DNA of 64,000 nt from Cloacibacterium normanense (GTDB taxonomy: Bacteria > Bacteroidota > Bacteroidia > Flavobacteriales > Weeksellaceae), in the NCBI RefSeq assembly GCF_002943105.1, contig NZ_PTPZ01000002.1, forward strand, positions 1-64,000, written 5' to 3'. The notes under the pieces are model-generated. The model was not told where the DNA came from and made no database searches. It saw only the letters and a list, made by a program, of their open reading frames with translations. Positions within the stretch are counted from its first letter, which is position 1. The number at the start of each line of letters is the position of its first letter. Position numbers and translations under genes: made by a program. Below are positions 24,362 to 33,342 of this stretch, piece after piece.

Positions 24362-25315
24362 TTATTGTGGTTTTATTTTTACAAAATCTTGAGGGAATTG
24401 GGTATAATTCAACTTCGGTTCTAGGGAAGTTTTAATAGATTTAACCAATTCGTCTAGAATTTTTTGTTTGTAAGTAGGCTTGTAATAAATCATGCTGATT
24501 TCTCTACTTGGGAAAGGCTTTTTGAAACGGTGAATTTTATCTTTTTGATTTTCCTGAAGTTGAGACACTGCTAATTCTGGTAAAACAGTTAAACCTCCTA
24601 CTTTATCTACCATCTGTACCAAAGTATTAATGTTAGACGCCATGAAATCAAGATTTTTAGGCTTCAAAGAGTTTTCTTTAAGGTTGCAGATATTTTCGAA
24701 TTGTGTTCTTAAGCAGTTCCCTTCTTCTAAAAGCCAAACTTTATTCACATCTACATCTTCTGGCAAGATGAATTCATCTTTATTATCATTCGCAATTTTA
24801 TCTGCAGAATACACCATCAACTCTTCATTGAACAAAAAGTCGCTGAAAAACTCTTCTGCATCAGAATAGGGCGTAGAAATAATTCCTGCATCTAATTCTC
24901 CTGATTTCAGTGCTTTAATAATATTTTCAGTGGTCATTTCTTTTACATTCAACTCAATTTTTGGGTTTTTAGAAAGAAAATCAAAAATTTCTGTTGGCAA
25001 AATAAAACTGGAAACGGTAGGAATAATCCCTAAATTAATTCTACCAGCAAGAACATTGTTTAAAATACTTGCTTTGTTTTTCAGTTCCATTACAGAATCT
25101 ACTACTACTTTTGCTTGATCTATGATTTGAGCACCAATATCTGTAGTTCTAATAGGATGGGTAGTTCTATCAAAGATTTTTACTTCCATTTCATCCTCGA
25201 ACTTCTGAATCATTGCACTTAAAGTAGGTTGGGTAATAAAACAAGCTTGAGCTGCTTTTCCGAAGTGTTTATATTTATCTACTGCGATAAGATATTCTAA
25301 TTGTTGAATATTCAT
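24362..25315 (-). CDS. oxyR: LysR-type peroxide regulator OxyR
   Basis: 317-aa LysR-family regulator. The N-terminal winged HTH reads QLEYLIAVDKYKHFGKAAQACFITQPTLSAMI (about 5-36), as in OxyR. The two redox-type cysteines lie in the effector domain at GNCLRTQFENICNL (spacing 8 residues), matching the OxyR disulfide region. It is divergent from a catalase gene, the usual target. A TATATTTG -7 element (25353-25346) with no -33 box, and a palindrome centred about 41 bp upstream of it, suggest activator-dependent expression. Confidence 0.88.
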   Translation of the reverse strand: MNIQQLEYLIAVDKYKHFGKAAQACFITQPTLSAMIQKFEDEMEVKIFDRTTHPIRTTDIGAQIIDQAKVVVDSVMELKNKASILNNVLAGRINLGIIPTVSSFILPTEIFDFLSKNPKIELNVKEMTTENIIKALKSGELDAGIISTPYSDAEEFFSDFLFNEELMVYSADKIANDNKDEFILPEDVDVNKVWLLEEGNCLRTQFENICNLKENSLKPKNLDFMASNINTLVQMVDKVGGLTVLPELAVSQLQENQKDKIHRFKKPFPSREISMIYYKPTYKQKILDELVKSIKTSLEPKLNYTQFPQDFVKIKPQ

Positions 25316-25345
25316 TTGTAGGGTACTTATTTATAAATTCTATTA

Positions 25346-25353
25346 CAAATATA
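25346..25353 (-). promoter_or_regulatory. -7 element of oxyR
   Basis: TATATTTG on the minus strand matches TAnnTTTG. No TTTG is found at the expected spacing, which fits an activator-dependent promoter. The start codon is 31 bp downstream. Confidence 0.5.
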
Positions 25354-25386
25354 GAGAAGATATGCGAGAAAAAATAATATTTCTAC

Positions 25387-25400
25387 ATGATAGACGTCAT
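25387..25400. promoter_or_regulatory. ATGAT-N4-GTCAT palindrome, oxyR/katA gap
   Basis: ATGATAGACGTCAT, a Crp/Fnr-type two-fold symmetric site (TGA-N6-TCA core). Its centre is about 41 bp upstream of the oxyR -7 element. The same extended pattern occurs at 51650 and 54173. Confidence 0.5.
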
Positions 25401-25509
25401 GCGTTGAATTCTAATTTTTAATTGATTTTATAAATAAAACTACTCTCAATTTTTCCTCTCAAAATTTAATTTTTATTTGTTACTTTGTTATCCAGAAAAA
25501 ACAACCATC

Positions 25510-26994
25510 ATGAGTAAGAAGCTAACCAATTCATCAGGAATACCGTATTTTGAACACCAAGATTCTCAAACGGTTGGAGCAAGAGGACCTGTTTTGTTGC
25601 AAGATTTTATTCTACAAGAAAATCTAGCGCATTTTGTAAGAGAAAGAATTCCAGAAAGAATCGTTCACGCAAAAGGAACAGGCGCTTACGGAAAATTTAC
25701 CGTAACTCACGATATTACAAAATACACCAGAGCCAAATTATTTTCGAAAGTAGGAAACACTTGTAGAATGTTTGCTAGATTTTCTACTGTAGGCGGAGAA
25801 AAAGGCAGTGCAGATACAGCAAGAGATCCTAGAGGTTTCGCACTAAAATTTTATACAGAAGAGGGAAATTGGGATTTAGTAGGAAATAACACTCCAGTGT
25901 TTTTCATCAAAGACGCTAAAAAATTCCCAGATTTTATTCATACTCAAAAAAGACACCCAAAAACCAACTTGAAATCTCATACCATGATGTGGGATTTTTG
26001 GAGCTTAAATCCAGAAAGTTTACATCAAGTTTTAATTTTAATGAGCGACAGAGGAACTCCTTATGGTTACAGACACATGCACGGTTTTGGCTCTCATACT
26101 TTTTCGATGATTAATGATAAAAATGAGAGAATTTGGGTGAAATTTCATCTAAAAACCAAACAAGGCATTAAAAACTTCACCGATGCTGAAGCCACTCAAA
26201 TGGCTGGAGAAAATCCAGATTTTGCACAAGAAGATCTTTGCAATGCTATAGAAAATGGTGATTTCCCGAAATGGACCATGTACATACAAGTAATGACCGA
26301 AGAAGAATCTAGAGAATTTAAATGGAATCCTTTTGACATTACTAAAGTTTGGCCTCAAGCAGAATTTCCACTGATTGAAGTCGGTGAAATGGAACTCAAT
26401 GAAATTCCTAAAAATTATTTTGCTCATGTAGAACAATCTACTTTTTCGCCAAGTAATTTGATCGATGGAATTAGTTTTTCGCCAGATAAAATGCTTCAAG
26501 GAAGATTATTTTCTTATCCGGATGCTCACAGATACAGAGTGGGCGTGAATGCACATCAATTAGAAGTTAACAGATGTCCTTTTGCAACTCATAATTATCA
26601 AAGAGACGGATTTATGGCAGATTCAAGAGACTATGAAGACGCACCGAACTACCATCCTAACAGTTTTGACGACATAAAACCTGATCCTTCTTACAAAAAA
26701 TTTGAAGAGGAACTAGACAGCAATCGTGTAGCGCATTTCGATAGAAATGAAAATGATAACGACCATTATACACAGCCAGGCCTACTCTACACCAAAGCGA
26801 TGAACCAAGAAGACAGAACCAATTTGGTGAATAACATCATTGGTCACATGAAAAAAATTGACGGACCGAAAAGAGATGAAATCATCAACAGACAATTGTG
26901 TCATTTCTTTAGAGCGAATGTAGAAATGGGAATGAGAATTGCGGCAGGACTCCAAGTAAAACTAGATGATGGAATTATGAACCACGCCAAATAA
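25510..26994 (+). CDS. katA: Catalase
   Basis: Haem catalase of the small-subunit clade, decomposing hydrogen peroxide. Start chosen at ATG 25510 (MSKKLTNSSG), giving 494 aa; the longer frame to 25477 encodes an unrelated stretch and overlaps the promoter region. Catalytic His is in RIVHAKGTGAYG, the distal Asn in VGNNTPVFFIKD and the proximal haem Tyr in RLFSYPDAHRYRVG. It is divergent from oxyR. A TTACTTTG -7-like element at 25480-25487 lacks a -33 box, as expected for OxyR activation. Confidence 0.95.
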   Translation: MSKKLTNSSGIPYFEHQDSQTVGARGPVLLQDFILQENLAHFVRERIPERIVHAKGTGAYGKFTVTHDITKYTRAKLFSKVGNTCRMFARFSTVGGEKGSADTARDPRGFALKFYTEEGNWDLVGNNTPVFFIKDAKKFPDFIHTQKRHPKTNLKSHTMMWDFWSLNPESLHQVLILMSDRGTPYGYRHMHGFGSHTFSMINDKNERIWVKFHLKTKQGIKNFTDAEATQMAGENPDFAQEDLCNAIENGDFPKWTMYIQVMTEEESREFKWNPFDITKVWPQAEFPLIEVGEMELNEIPKNYFAHVEQSTFSPSNLIDGISFSPDKMLQGRLFSYPDAHRYRVGVNAHQLEVNRCPFATHNYQRDGFMADSRDYEDAPNYHPNSFDDIKPDPSYKKFEEELDSNRVAHFDRNENDNDHYTQPGLLYTKAMNQEDRTNLVNNIIGHMKKIDGPKRDEIINRQLCHFFRANVEMGMRIAAGLQVKLDDGIMNHAK

Positions 26995-27020
26995 GAACAA
27001 ACTTATACCAAACTTAAAAG

Positions 27021-27049
27021 AGTCAAGTATATAAGTGCTTGGCTTTTTT
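27021..27049 (+). terminator. Terminator of katA
   Basis: AGTCAAG / CTTGGCT stem (one G-T pair), 10-base loop and six T, 27 bp after the stop. Confidence 0.75.
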
Positions 27050-27117
27050 GTATTTTAGGTCAAAAATTAGTTATTTTGCACTTATCCTAAAAATCGTAAA
27101 TTTAATACTACTCTACC

Positions 27118-27885
27118 ATGAATTTCCAAAATATTCTCCTAGAAAACGAAGGTCAAATTTCTACCATTACCATTAATAGACCACAGAGTTTAAACGCTTT
27201 AAACGGAACTACTATCAGTGAATTGAGCGAAGCTTTATCTCAGCTAGAACAAGATTCTAATTGCAGAGTCATCATCATTACAGGAAGTGGCGAAAAATCT
27301 TTTGTAGCAGGAGCAGACATTAAAGAGTTTTCTGATTTCGGTCAAGACAAAGCAGAGGAATTAGCCAGAAACGGACAAAATTCGCTATTCAATAAAATAG
27401 AAAATCTAAGAAAACCTGTTATTGCCGCTGTAAATGGATTTGCATTAGGTGGTGGTTTAGAACTTGCGATGGCATGTCACATAAGATATGCTTCAGAAAA
27501 TGCAAAATTAGGTTTACCAGAAGTTACTTTAGGTCTTATTCCTGGTTATGGAGGTACCCAAAGACTCCCAAAATTAGTAGGAAAAGGACTTGCGAATGAA
27601 ATGATTTTCTCTGCTAAGATGATTTCGGCGAGTAGAGCAAAAGAAATTGGTTTGGTAAACGAAGTTTTTAGTTTAGAAGAATTATTACCAAAAACCAAAG
27701 AATTAGCCATCCTTATTTCTAAAAATTCACCGCAAGGAATTTCTAAAGCCATTGAAGCGGTAAATGCATCAGATTCTGCTGAAGGTTATGAATTAGAAAT
27801 TAAATCTTTCGGAGAATTATTCGAAATGGAAGATAAAAAAGAAGGCGTTTCTGCATTTTTAGAAAAAAGAAAGCCTAATTTCTAA
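27118..27885 (+). CDS. Enoyl-CoA hydratase/isomerase family protein
   Basis: Crotonase-fold enzyme, 255 aa, probably hydrating 2-enoyl-CoA to 3-hydroxyacyl-CoA. The oxyanion-hole segments are FVAGADIKEF (about 62-71) and GFALGGGLELAMAC (about 107-120), and the two catalytic glutamates lie in GLELAMA and LPEVTLGLIPGYGGTQRL, which is the pattern of true hydratases. No other beta-oxidation genes are adjacent. A promoter candidate TTTG-N20-TTATTTTG ends at 27078. Confidence 0.88.
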   Translation: MNFQNILLENEGQISTITINRPQSLNALNGTTISELSEALSQLEQDSNCRVIIITGSGEKSFVAGADIKEFSDFGQDKAEELARNGQNSLFNKIENLRKPVIAAVNGFALGGGLELAMACHIRYASENAKLGLPEVTLGLIPGYGGTQRLPKLVGKGLANEMIFSAKMISASRAKEIGLVNEVFSLEELLPKTKELAILISKNSPQGISKAIEAVNASDSAEGYELEIKSFGELFEMEDKKEGVSAFLEKRKPNF

Positions 27886-27926
27886 AAACTTAGAAAGAGT
27901 AAGAAGCTAATTTTAAAAATTTTAAA

Positions 27927-28352
27927 ATGAATCACAATAAATTTGACTTAGCCTATCTTAAAATGGCTAAAGAATGGGCAAAACTTTCTTACTGCGAAAG
28001 AAAAAAAGTAGGAGCACTCATTGTAAAAGACAGAATGATTATTTCTGATGGCTATAACGGAACTCCTTCTGGTGCAGAAAATTGTTGTGAAGACGAAGGC
28101 GGAAAAACGCATTGGTACGTGCTTCATGCAGAAGCAAATGCCATTTTAAAATTAGCTTCTAGTACTCAGTCTGCAAAAGGCGCTACTCTTTACCTTACAC
28201 TTTCGCCGTGTAAAGAATGCAGCAAACTTATATTACAATCTGGCATCAAAAGGCTCGTTTATATAGACCAATACTCAGATACAGAAGGATTAGAATTTTT
28301 AGAAAATGCTCAAGTAGAAGTTCTTCAAATTAAAGAAGAAAACTTAAAATAA
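27927..28352 (+). CDS. Deoxycytidylate (dCMP) deaminase
   Basis: Zinc deaminase converting dCMP to dUMP for thymidylate synthesis; 141 aa. The zinc ligands are in LHAEANAIL (His-Ala-Glu, about residues 73-76) and SPCKECSKLI (PCxxC, about 93-97). The N-terminal AKEWAKLSYCERKKVGALIVKD and SDGYNGTPSG are characteristic of the ComEB/dCMP deaminase group. It starts 41 bp after the hydratase gene. Confidence 0.88.
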   Translation: MNHNKFDLAYLKMAKEWAKLSYCERKKVGALIVKDRMIISDGYNGTPSGAENCCEDEGGKTHWYVLHAEANAILKLASSTQSAKGATLYLTLSPCKECSKLILQSGIKRLVYIDQYSDTEGLEFLENAQVEVLQIKEENLK

Positions 28353-28418
28353 AAAAACTAGCATGATATTTGCACCTGAAATACACAATTAAAAAACACA
28401 ATAAAGAAAAAAACACAA

Positions 28419-29321
28419 ATGACCTGGAATGAAACGATTGAGAATTTTTCACATTTTCTCAAATTTGAGAGAAATTTCTCTGACAATACTTTAGACGCAT
28501 ACATAAGAGATGTGAAGAAACTAAAAGCTTTCTCAGAGGAAAAACTAGACATCACTAATCCCGACAAAATAACTTTTGAAAACTTACAAGAATTTCTCCT
28601 TCATCTTACCAAAGAAAAAATAAGCGAAAGAACTCAAGCAAGAGGAATATCTTCCATTAAATCTTTTTTTAAATATCTTATCGAAGAAGAAATCAGAGAA
28701 GACAATCCTTCCACACTTCTTGAAGGCCCAAAATTAGGTTTATATTTACCTGATACGCTAAGCTTCGAAGATGTAGAAAAAATCATTAATGCCATTGATT
28801 TAAGCACTGATTTAGGCGTGAGAAATCACTGCATCATAGAAGTATTGTATGGTTGCGGTCTTAGAGTTTCTGAATTAATAGAACTTAAAATTTCTGATAT
28901 TAATTTCAAAGAAAACTTTATAAAAGTAGAGGGAAAAGGAAAAAAAGTAAGATACGTTCCGCTTGCTAATTACACTGCAAATCTTATTTTGAACTACATC
29001 AATAATGTAAGAGCAAACAATAAAATTGGCAAAAAATATGAAGACCACATTTTCCTAAACAGTAGAGGTTCTTCTATGTCTAGAGTGATTGTTTTTATCA
29101 TCATCAAAGAATTGGTAGAAAAGGCGGGAATCAGAAAAAGTATTTCTCCACATACTTTCCGTCATTCTTTTGCTACGCATCTCTTACAAAACGGTGTAGA
29201 TTTAAGATTTATCCAAGAAATGCTGGGACATTCTAGCATTACCACCACAGAAATTTATACCCATTTAAAAACCGAAGAATTGCATGATGTAATTCTGAAA
29301 TACCACCCAAGAAACAAATGA
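28419..29321 (+). CDS. xerD: Tyrosine recombinase XerD
   Basis: Site-specific recombinase for chromosome dimer resolution at dif. The 300 aa comprise an N-terminal SAM-like core-binding domain (about 1-90) and a C-terminal catalytic domain with Arg in YGCGLRVSELIELK, Lys in EGKGKKVRYVPL, the HxFRH box SPHTFRHSFATHLL and His/Tyr in MLGHSSITTTEIYTHL. Length is standard and no mobile element surrounds it, so it is the housekeeping recombinase rather than an integrase. It overlaps the Nudix gene by 4 bp (ATGA). Confidence 0.93.
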   Translation: MTWNETIENFSHFLKFERNFSDNTLDAYIRDVKKLKAFSEEKLDITNPDKITFENLQEFLLHLTKEKISERTQARGISSIKSFFKYLIEEEIREDNPSTLLEGPKLGLYLPDTLSFEDVEKIINAIDLSTDLGVRNHCIIEVLYGCGLRVSELIELKISDINFKENFIKVEGKGKKVRYVPLANYTANLILNYINNVRANNKIGKKYEDHIFLNSRGSSMSRVIVFIIIKELVEKAGIRKSISPHTFRHSFATHLLQNGVDLRFIQEMLGHSSITTTEIYTHLKTEELHDVILKYHPRNK

Positions 29322-29827
29322 AACACTTAAAATATTGCCCAAAGTGCGGTCAAGAAACATTGATTTTTGATGGAGAAAAGAAATTTTTTTGTTCACAATG
29401 TGATTTTGTGATGTATCATAATTGCGCCGCCGCAGTTGCAGTATTAATAAGATGCGAAGACGAATTATTACTGACCAAGAGAAATCAAAATCCTAAAATC
29501 GGGAAACTAGATTTGGCGGGTGGTTTTACAGACCCAAAAGAAAGCGCCGAAGAAACTTGTTCCAGAGAATTAAAGGAAGAATTAGGAATAGAAATAGACC
29601 TCAACAATTTAAAATTCGTGGGAAGTCTACCCAATGTTTATCATTACAAAGAAGTAGACTATAATACTTTAGACTTATTCTTTGAATATCAAGTAGAAGA
29701 AAAAATAGCAATCAAAAAACTAGAAGCTCACGAAATTTCTGAAACCGTTTGGGTAAAAATTTCAGAACTCAATCTTGAGGAAATCGCTTTCGATTCGCAG
29801 AGAAAATTTCTAGGAAAATATCAATAA
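29318..29827 (+). CDS. Nudix hydrolase with N-terminal zinc ribbon
   Basis: 169 aa. An N-terminal zinc ribbon (CPKCG at about 7-11, CSQCD at about 25-29) as in NudC-type NADH pyrophosphatases precedes a Nudix domain with the box GGFTDPKESAEETCSRELKE plus ELGI. It hydrolyses a nucleoside diphosphate linked to another group; the substrate is not readable. Translationally coupled to xerD by a 4-bp overlap. Confidence 0.85.
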   Translation: MKHLKYCPKCGQETLIFDGEKKFFCSQCDFVMYHNCAAAVAVLIRCEDELLLTKRNQNPKIGKLDLAGGFTDPKESAEETCSRELKEELGIEIDLNNLKFVGSLPNVYHYKEVDYNTLDLFFEYQVEEKIAIKKLEAHEISETVWVKISELNLEEIAFDSQRKFLGKYQ

Positions 29828-29852
29828 AAAAGCTTCGAAAAGGAGCTTTTTT
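29826..29852. terminator. Bidirectional terminator, Nudix / haem-binding gene
   Basis: 11-bp stem beginning AAAAAAGCTTC with a 5-base loop and six T, between convergent genes ending at 29827 and 29858. Confidence 0.85.
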
Positions 29853-29857
29853 AGTTT

Positions 29858-30307
29858 TTAGTATTGACCAGATTTTTGTAATCCTTTAAAATAGTCAATC
29901 AATATTTTTCTTTGAGCATCAGTAAGATTAGCTTCTGGATGCATTGGAATATAACCTTTAAATGGCATTTCTTTATTCTCTATCGTTTCGATGATTTCAT
30001 CTAAAATGTGGTCTTTTTGATCTTTGTTATACGTCAACCATTCAGAAAAATTCACATTTTCTTTGCCTTCATTTACGTGATGCTTAATCGACCAAGAAAT
30101 AGGAGCAATGTAAGCATAACTAGGATATTTCACCTCGTTGCTATGACAATCGTAACAAGCATTTTTCAGCATTTCGGTAACATCTTTCGGAGTTTTGAGC
30201 ACCTCTACAAAATTCTGTTTCGGGTCTACTGGTTTATTGGTTCTGTCGATAGGAATAAGTTGTATTAAAACCAAGAAAACAACAATTCCGATGAGTACTT
30301 TTTTCAT
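29858..30307 (-). CDS. Haem-binding domain protein (cytochrome c-like)
   Basis: 149 aa with an N-terminal membrane anchor or uncleaved signal (1-18) and one CxxCH haem motif in NACYDCHSN (about 50-58). The sequence then follows the Bacteroidota haem-binding-domain family (YPSYAYIAPISWSIKHHVNEGK, FSEWLTYN, MPFKGYIPMHPEANLTD). It probably faces the periplasm and carries one c-type haem; the redox partner is unknown. It is 43 bp downstream of the lipoprotein at 30351-31970. Confidence 0.8.
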   Translation of the reverse strand: MKKVLIGIVVFLVLIQLIPIDRTNKPVDPKQNFVEVLKTPKDVTEMLKNACYDCHSNEVKYPSYAYIAPISWSIKHHVNEGKENVNFSEWLTYNKDQKDHILDEIIETIENKEMPFKGYIPMHPEANLTDAQRKILIDYFKGLQKSGQY

Positions 30308-30350
30308 TTGAATATATTTATGAGTTCAAAATATTCTAAAATTCTACTTT

Positions 30351-31970
30351 TTAACGATTGGTAAGTTCCCAATCTTCCTTAATTTCCCAAAGTGGTCTTA
30401 CATTAATTTCTTTTTCAAAAATGTAAACGTCTTCAGCAGCGATATTTCGTGCAAAATCTGCTTCGTCCCAGAATCCATTTCCATTATTGTCTACTCTAAT
30501 TCTGGCAATATAAGTCGCTGGTTTCAGGTTTTTAAAGGAAACTTCTGAGGCATTGGTGAACTGAGAATACAAGATTTCGCCTTTTTCATTGGTCAATTCT
30601 ACCCAAAATTTAGCCGTAGGTTTATTTTTAATCACAGCCGTGAAAGAACCATAATTTTCTGGTTTATCAATCTCAAATTGAAATTGGAACGACTTATCAT
30701 TACTGCTGTAATAAGAAGAAACGGTTTCTTTTGGTATGGTTAAAACATATTTTTTCGTCGGTTTAAAACTAGAATTCACTAGAATTTTAAACGGATTTTT
30801 CTTTGAAATTTTTGCAGTGAAATCTTGTGCTATGCTATCGCTCTCCAATTTCCAAGAAGAAGTGTTGAGATTTTCTATGGGCAACGATGTATTAATCACA
30901 AAATTATTTTCCGGAGCGATTAAATTCCCGGCTTCATTAGAGAGTTTAAACTCATCTTTCACTGCTTTATAACTCACGGAAATGGTATCGCTAATCGTAG
31001 GCGTAAAATAACTTAATTTCAATTGTTTAGAAACAGTTCCACCCAAATTACTCTTCTCTGCATCAAACCAGACATTCACGGAATCCGAACGTTTTGCATG
31101 TGTCACTTTGAAATCTTTCAGTTCTTCTGAAAGCGATTTTACATCTACCGTTTCCGGATTTCCTTCAAAAGTCATCAATAAACCGCCATTGATGGCTTTA
31201 CTTTCTTTATATTTTACCACTTTTTTAGAAGGGTAAAGTTTCAATTTCAGACCTCTTATACTTGTGCTGTCTAAGGTAATTTTTTCTTTCAAAAAAGAAA
31301 CTTTTTCTTTTCCTGCATCGTAAACAGAGTTTTGATTTTCATCATCAAAAGCTATAATTACAAATTCCCCTTTTGGTAAAAAATTGAGTTCAAAATAATT
31401 TTCTTCGTCTACTTTGGTAATATAATCGGGTTTCTGTTTGTAGTCTAGATTTTCGCCTGCTTTATAGAGTCCCACTACCATTTTATTGTCTTTTGCTGTT
31501 TGATTTTCTTTGATGAGCGTCATGGCATCTTTCACGGTTCCACTCACGAAAAGTTCATCAATTTTATCTCCTGTAGAAAACGCAAAATTAAAATAAGGCA
31601 AAGGATTAGACTCATTATTGTCTACAATGGCATTTCCAAAATTAAAATTATAAGTAGTATTGGCTTGAAGCGTGTCTTCCCACTGTATCAAAACATATTT
31701 ATTCGCCAGATTAGAAGGAATGACTTTTTTAATTTTTTTTATCGGTGGCGATACATTAAAATTTTTATTAAAATCTTTCAGCATCACGTATTCATCAAAA
31801 TCCAGCCTCAATTCCTTTACCGTTCTAGAAACATTTAATCGAGTAGTATCAATATTAGAACCTAAAAATTTAGGAGCCAAAGAATCTCTAGTACCGCCAT
31901 TTGGTGCGCCAACTCTAGCACACGAAAAAAGCAAAAGGTTAAGCAAAAGAAGAAAAATTATTTTTTTCAT
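30351..31970 (-). CDS. Large lipoprotein with Ig-like domain
   Basis: 539 aa with a type II signal peptide ending LLLFSC (Cys17). The N-terminal part (about 25-125, APNGGTRDSLAPKFLGS) corresponds to the SbsA-type Ig-like domain seen in flavobacterial surface lipoproteins; the rest is beta-rich, and near the C-terminus DNNGNGFWDEADF resembles a calcium-binding turn. The likely location is the outer membrane. Function unknown; the family is common and conserved in Bacteroidota. Confidence 0.75.
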   Translation of the reverse strand: MKKIIFLLLLNLLLFSCARVGAPNGGTRDSLAPKFLGSNIDTTRLNVSRTVKELRLDFDEYVMLKDFNKNFNVSPPIKKIKKVIPSNLANKYVLIQWEDTLQANTTYNFNFGNAIVDNNESNPLPYFNFAFSTGDKIDELFVSGTVKDAMTLIKENQTAKDNKMVVGLYKAGENLDYKQKPDYITKVDEENYFELNFLPKGEFVIIAFDDENQNSVYDAGKEKVSFLKEKITLDSTSIRGLKLKLYPSKKVVKYKESKAINGGLLMTFEGNPETVDVKSLSEELKDFKVTHAKRSDSVNVWFDAEKSNLGGTVSKQLKLSYFTPTISDTISVSYKAVKDEFKLSNEAGNLIAPENNFVINTSLPIENLNTSSWKLESDSIAQDFTAKISKKNPFKILVNSSFKPTKKYVLTIPKETVSSYYSSNDKSFQFQFEIDKPENYGSFTAVIKNKPTAKFWVELTNEKGEILYSQFTNASEVSFKNLKPATYIARIRVDNNGNGFWDEADFARNIAAEDVYIFEKEINVRPLWEIKEDWELTNR

Positions 31971-32007
31971 TGATGAAATTTGAGCAAAATTAAGAAATAT
32001 GCGTTAA

Positions 32008-33261
32008 TTATTCGGTAGATTCTGCCACAGCATCGTGATTCTCTTTTGTAGTGTCTATTTCCTTGTTCATGAGTTTATCCAATTTTTCTCTTTCTAAAGG
32101 AAAATCTTCAAACAATGAAGAAAGCGTGAGCGCAGAATACACTCTTCTAGAAAATTTGTTTCCAAGAGCAATAATCGTGACTTTAGATTTTTGTAAATGA
32201 ACAAAAGCGGTATTGCTTCCATGCCACCAACCATTATGAAACGTAAGTTTTTCTCCATTGTCAAAAACTTTCATTCTAAAACCAATTCCATAATTGTTTA
32301 CGCCTCTTCTTTCATTACTGTAAGGGGTAAAAATAGAATCTTTAAGACTTTTTCTCAAGAAATTTTCGGCGTACATCGCTTTTGAAAACTTAAATAAATC
32401 TCTTGGCGTGGTGTAGCAGTTTTTGTCCCCATAAATCCCATCTAATTTATCTGTAGGATACAATCTGCTTCCTTGATAGTAAAAAGATTGAGCAGCTCGC
32501 AGTGAATCTTTTTGCTGAAAAATATATGTATGTTCCATTCCTAATGGTTTGAAAACGATTTTCTGCATCGCCAAAGGAAAAGGATGTGCAGTAACTTTTT
32601 CTACAATCAGTGCAAGAAGCGCATAATTGGTATTACAATACATAAAGCCAGTGTTGGTATTTCTTGCCAAATCTGGTTTATGCTGAATAAGTAAATCGAG
32701 AACTTCTTGGTTGGTGAAATATTTATTTTTGGGTTTAAGTCCTAATTTCTCTATGAAATATTCGTATTTTGGTAGTCCACTTCTGTGATTCAGCAAGTGA
32801 ATCACTTCTACTTCTTTGTAAGGGAATTTCGGAAAATAATGGGTGACTTTGTCGTGAAGATTTATTTTTCTAGCTTCTACCAATTTAAGAACTGCCATCG
32901 CGGTAAGAGATTTAGAAATAGAAGCGATATGAAGCGGAACATCTTTATTGATGGGAACTTGATTGTTTTCTTTGGCAAAACCTCTATAGCTTTCAAAGAG
33001 AATTTTATCACCTTTTGCCACGAGAAAACCTCCGCTCAAATCCCCTTTTTCCCAAACTTTATCATAGTATTGCTGAATGGCATTAACCACATTCTGTTTA
33101 TCTTGAAGCTGAGAATCTTCTGCAGTAAATACATTTTCTACATCTACGTTTCCGTAATTAGGCAAACCATTTTCATTCTCTTGTTGAAAAAAATTAAATT
33201 CTTTTTTACAAGAAACCAAAGTCAATAAAAGGATAAGAATTACTACAATTTTCTGCTTCAT
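32008..33261 (-). CDS. Serine hydrolase, beta-lactamase/class C fold, lipoprotein
   Basis: 417 aa. A type II signal peptide ends LTLVSC (Cys18). The active-site Ser and Lys lie in SISKSLTAMAVL (SxxK), the Tyr in YCNTNYALL (YxN) and the third motif is HNGWWHGSN in the place of KTG. This is the penicillin-binding-protein/class C beta-lactamase-like fold. Such proteins are esterases, D-aminopeptidases or peptidoglycan enzymes; resistance activity cannot be inferred. A short acidic tail follows. Confidence 0.85.
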   Translation of the reverse strand: MKQKIVVILILLLTLVSCKKEFNFFQQENENGLPNYGNVDVENVFTAEDSQLQDKQNVVNAIQQYYDKVWEKGDLSGGFLVAKGDKILFESYRGFAKENNQVPINKDVPLHIASISKSLTAMAVLKLVEARKINLHDKVTHYFPKFPYKEVEVIHLLNHRSGLPKYEYFIEKLGLKPKNKYFTNQEVLDLLIQHKPDLARNTNTGFMYCNTNYALLALIVEKVTAHPFPLAMQKIVFKPLGMEHTYIFQQKDSLRAAQSFYYQGSRLYPTDKLDGIYGDKNCYTTPRDLFKFSKAMYAENFLRKSLKDSIFTPYSNERRGVNNYGIGFRMKVFDNGEKLTFHNGWWHGSNTAFVHLQKSKVTIIALGNKFSRRVYSALTLSSLFEDFPLEREKLDKLMNKEIDTTKENHDAVAESTE

Positions 33262-33342
33262 CTTCTGATTAATTATTTAGGCGGGGCAATTTAGCATTTT
33301 TTTGAAGCAGTGTTTTATGATTGCGGTAATATTAAGATTTTT

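Noticed and set aside
25477-25509. Upstream extension of the catalase frame
   Set aside because: The eleven extra residues are not family-like and overlap the -7 region; the MSKK start fits catalases.
28419-29321. Integrase of a mobile element
   Set aside because: Length, motifs and the housekeeping neighbourhood fit XerD; no attachment repeats or cargo genes are seen.
32008-33261. Beta-lactamase resistance gene
   Set aside because: Only the general serine-hydrolase fold is supported; the third motif is HxG and the protein is a chromosomal lipoprotein of unknown substrate.
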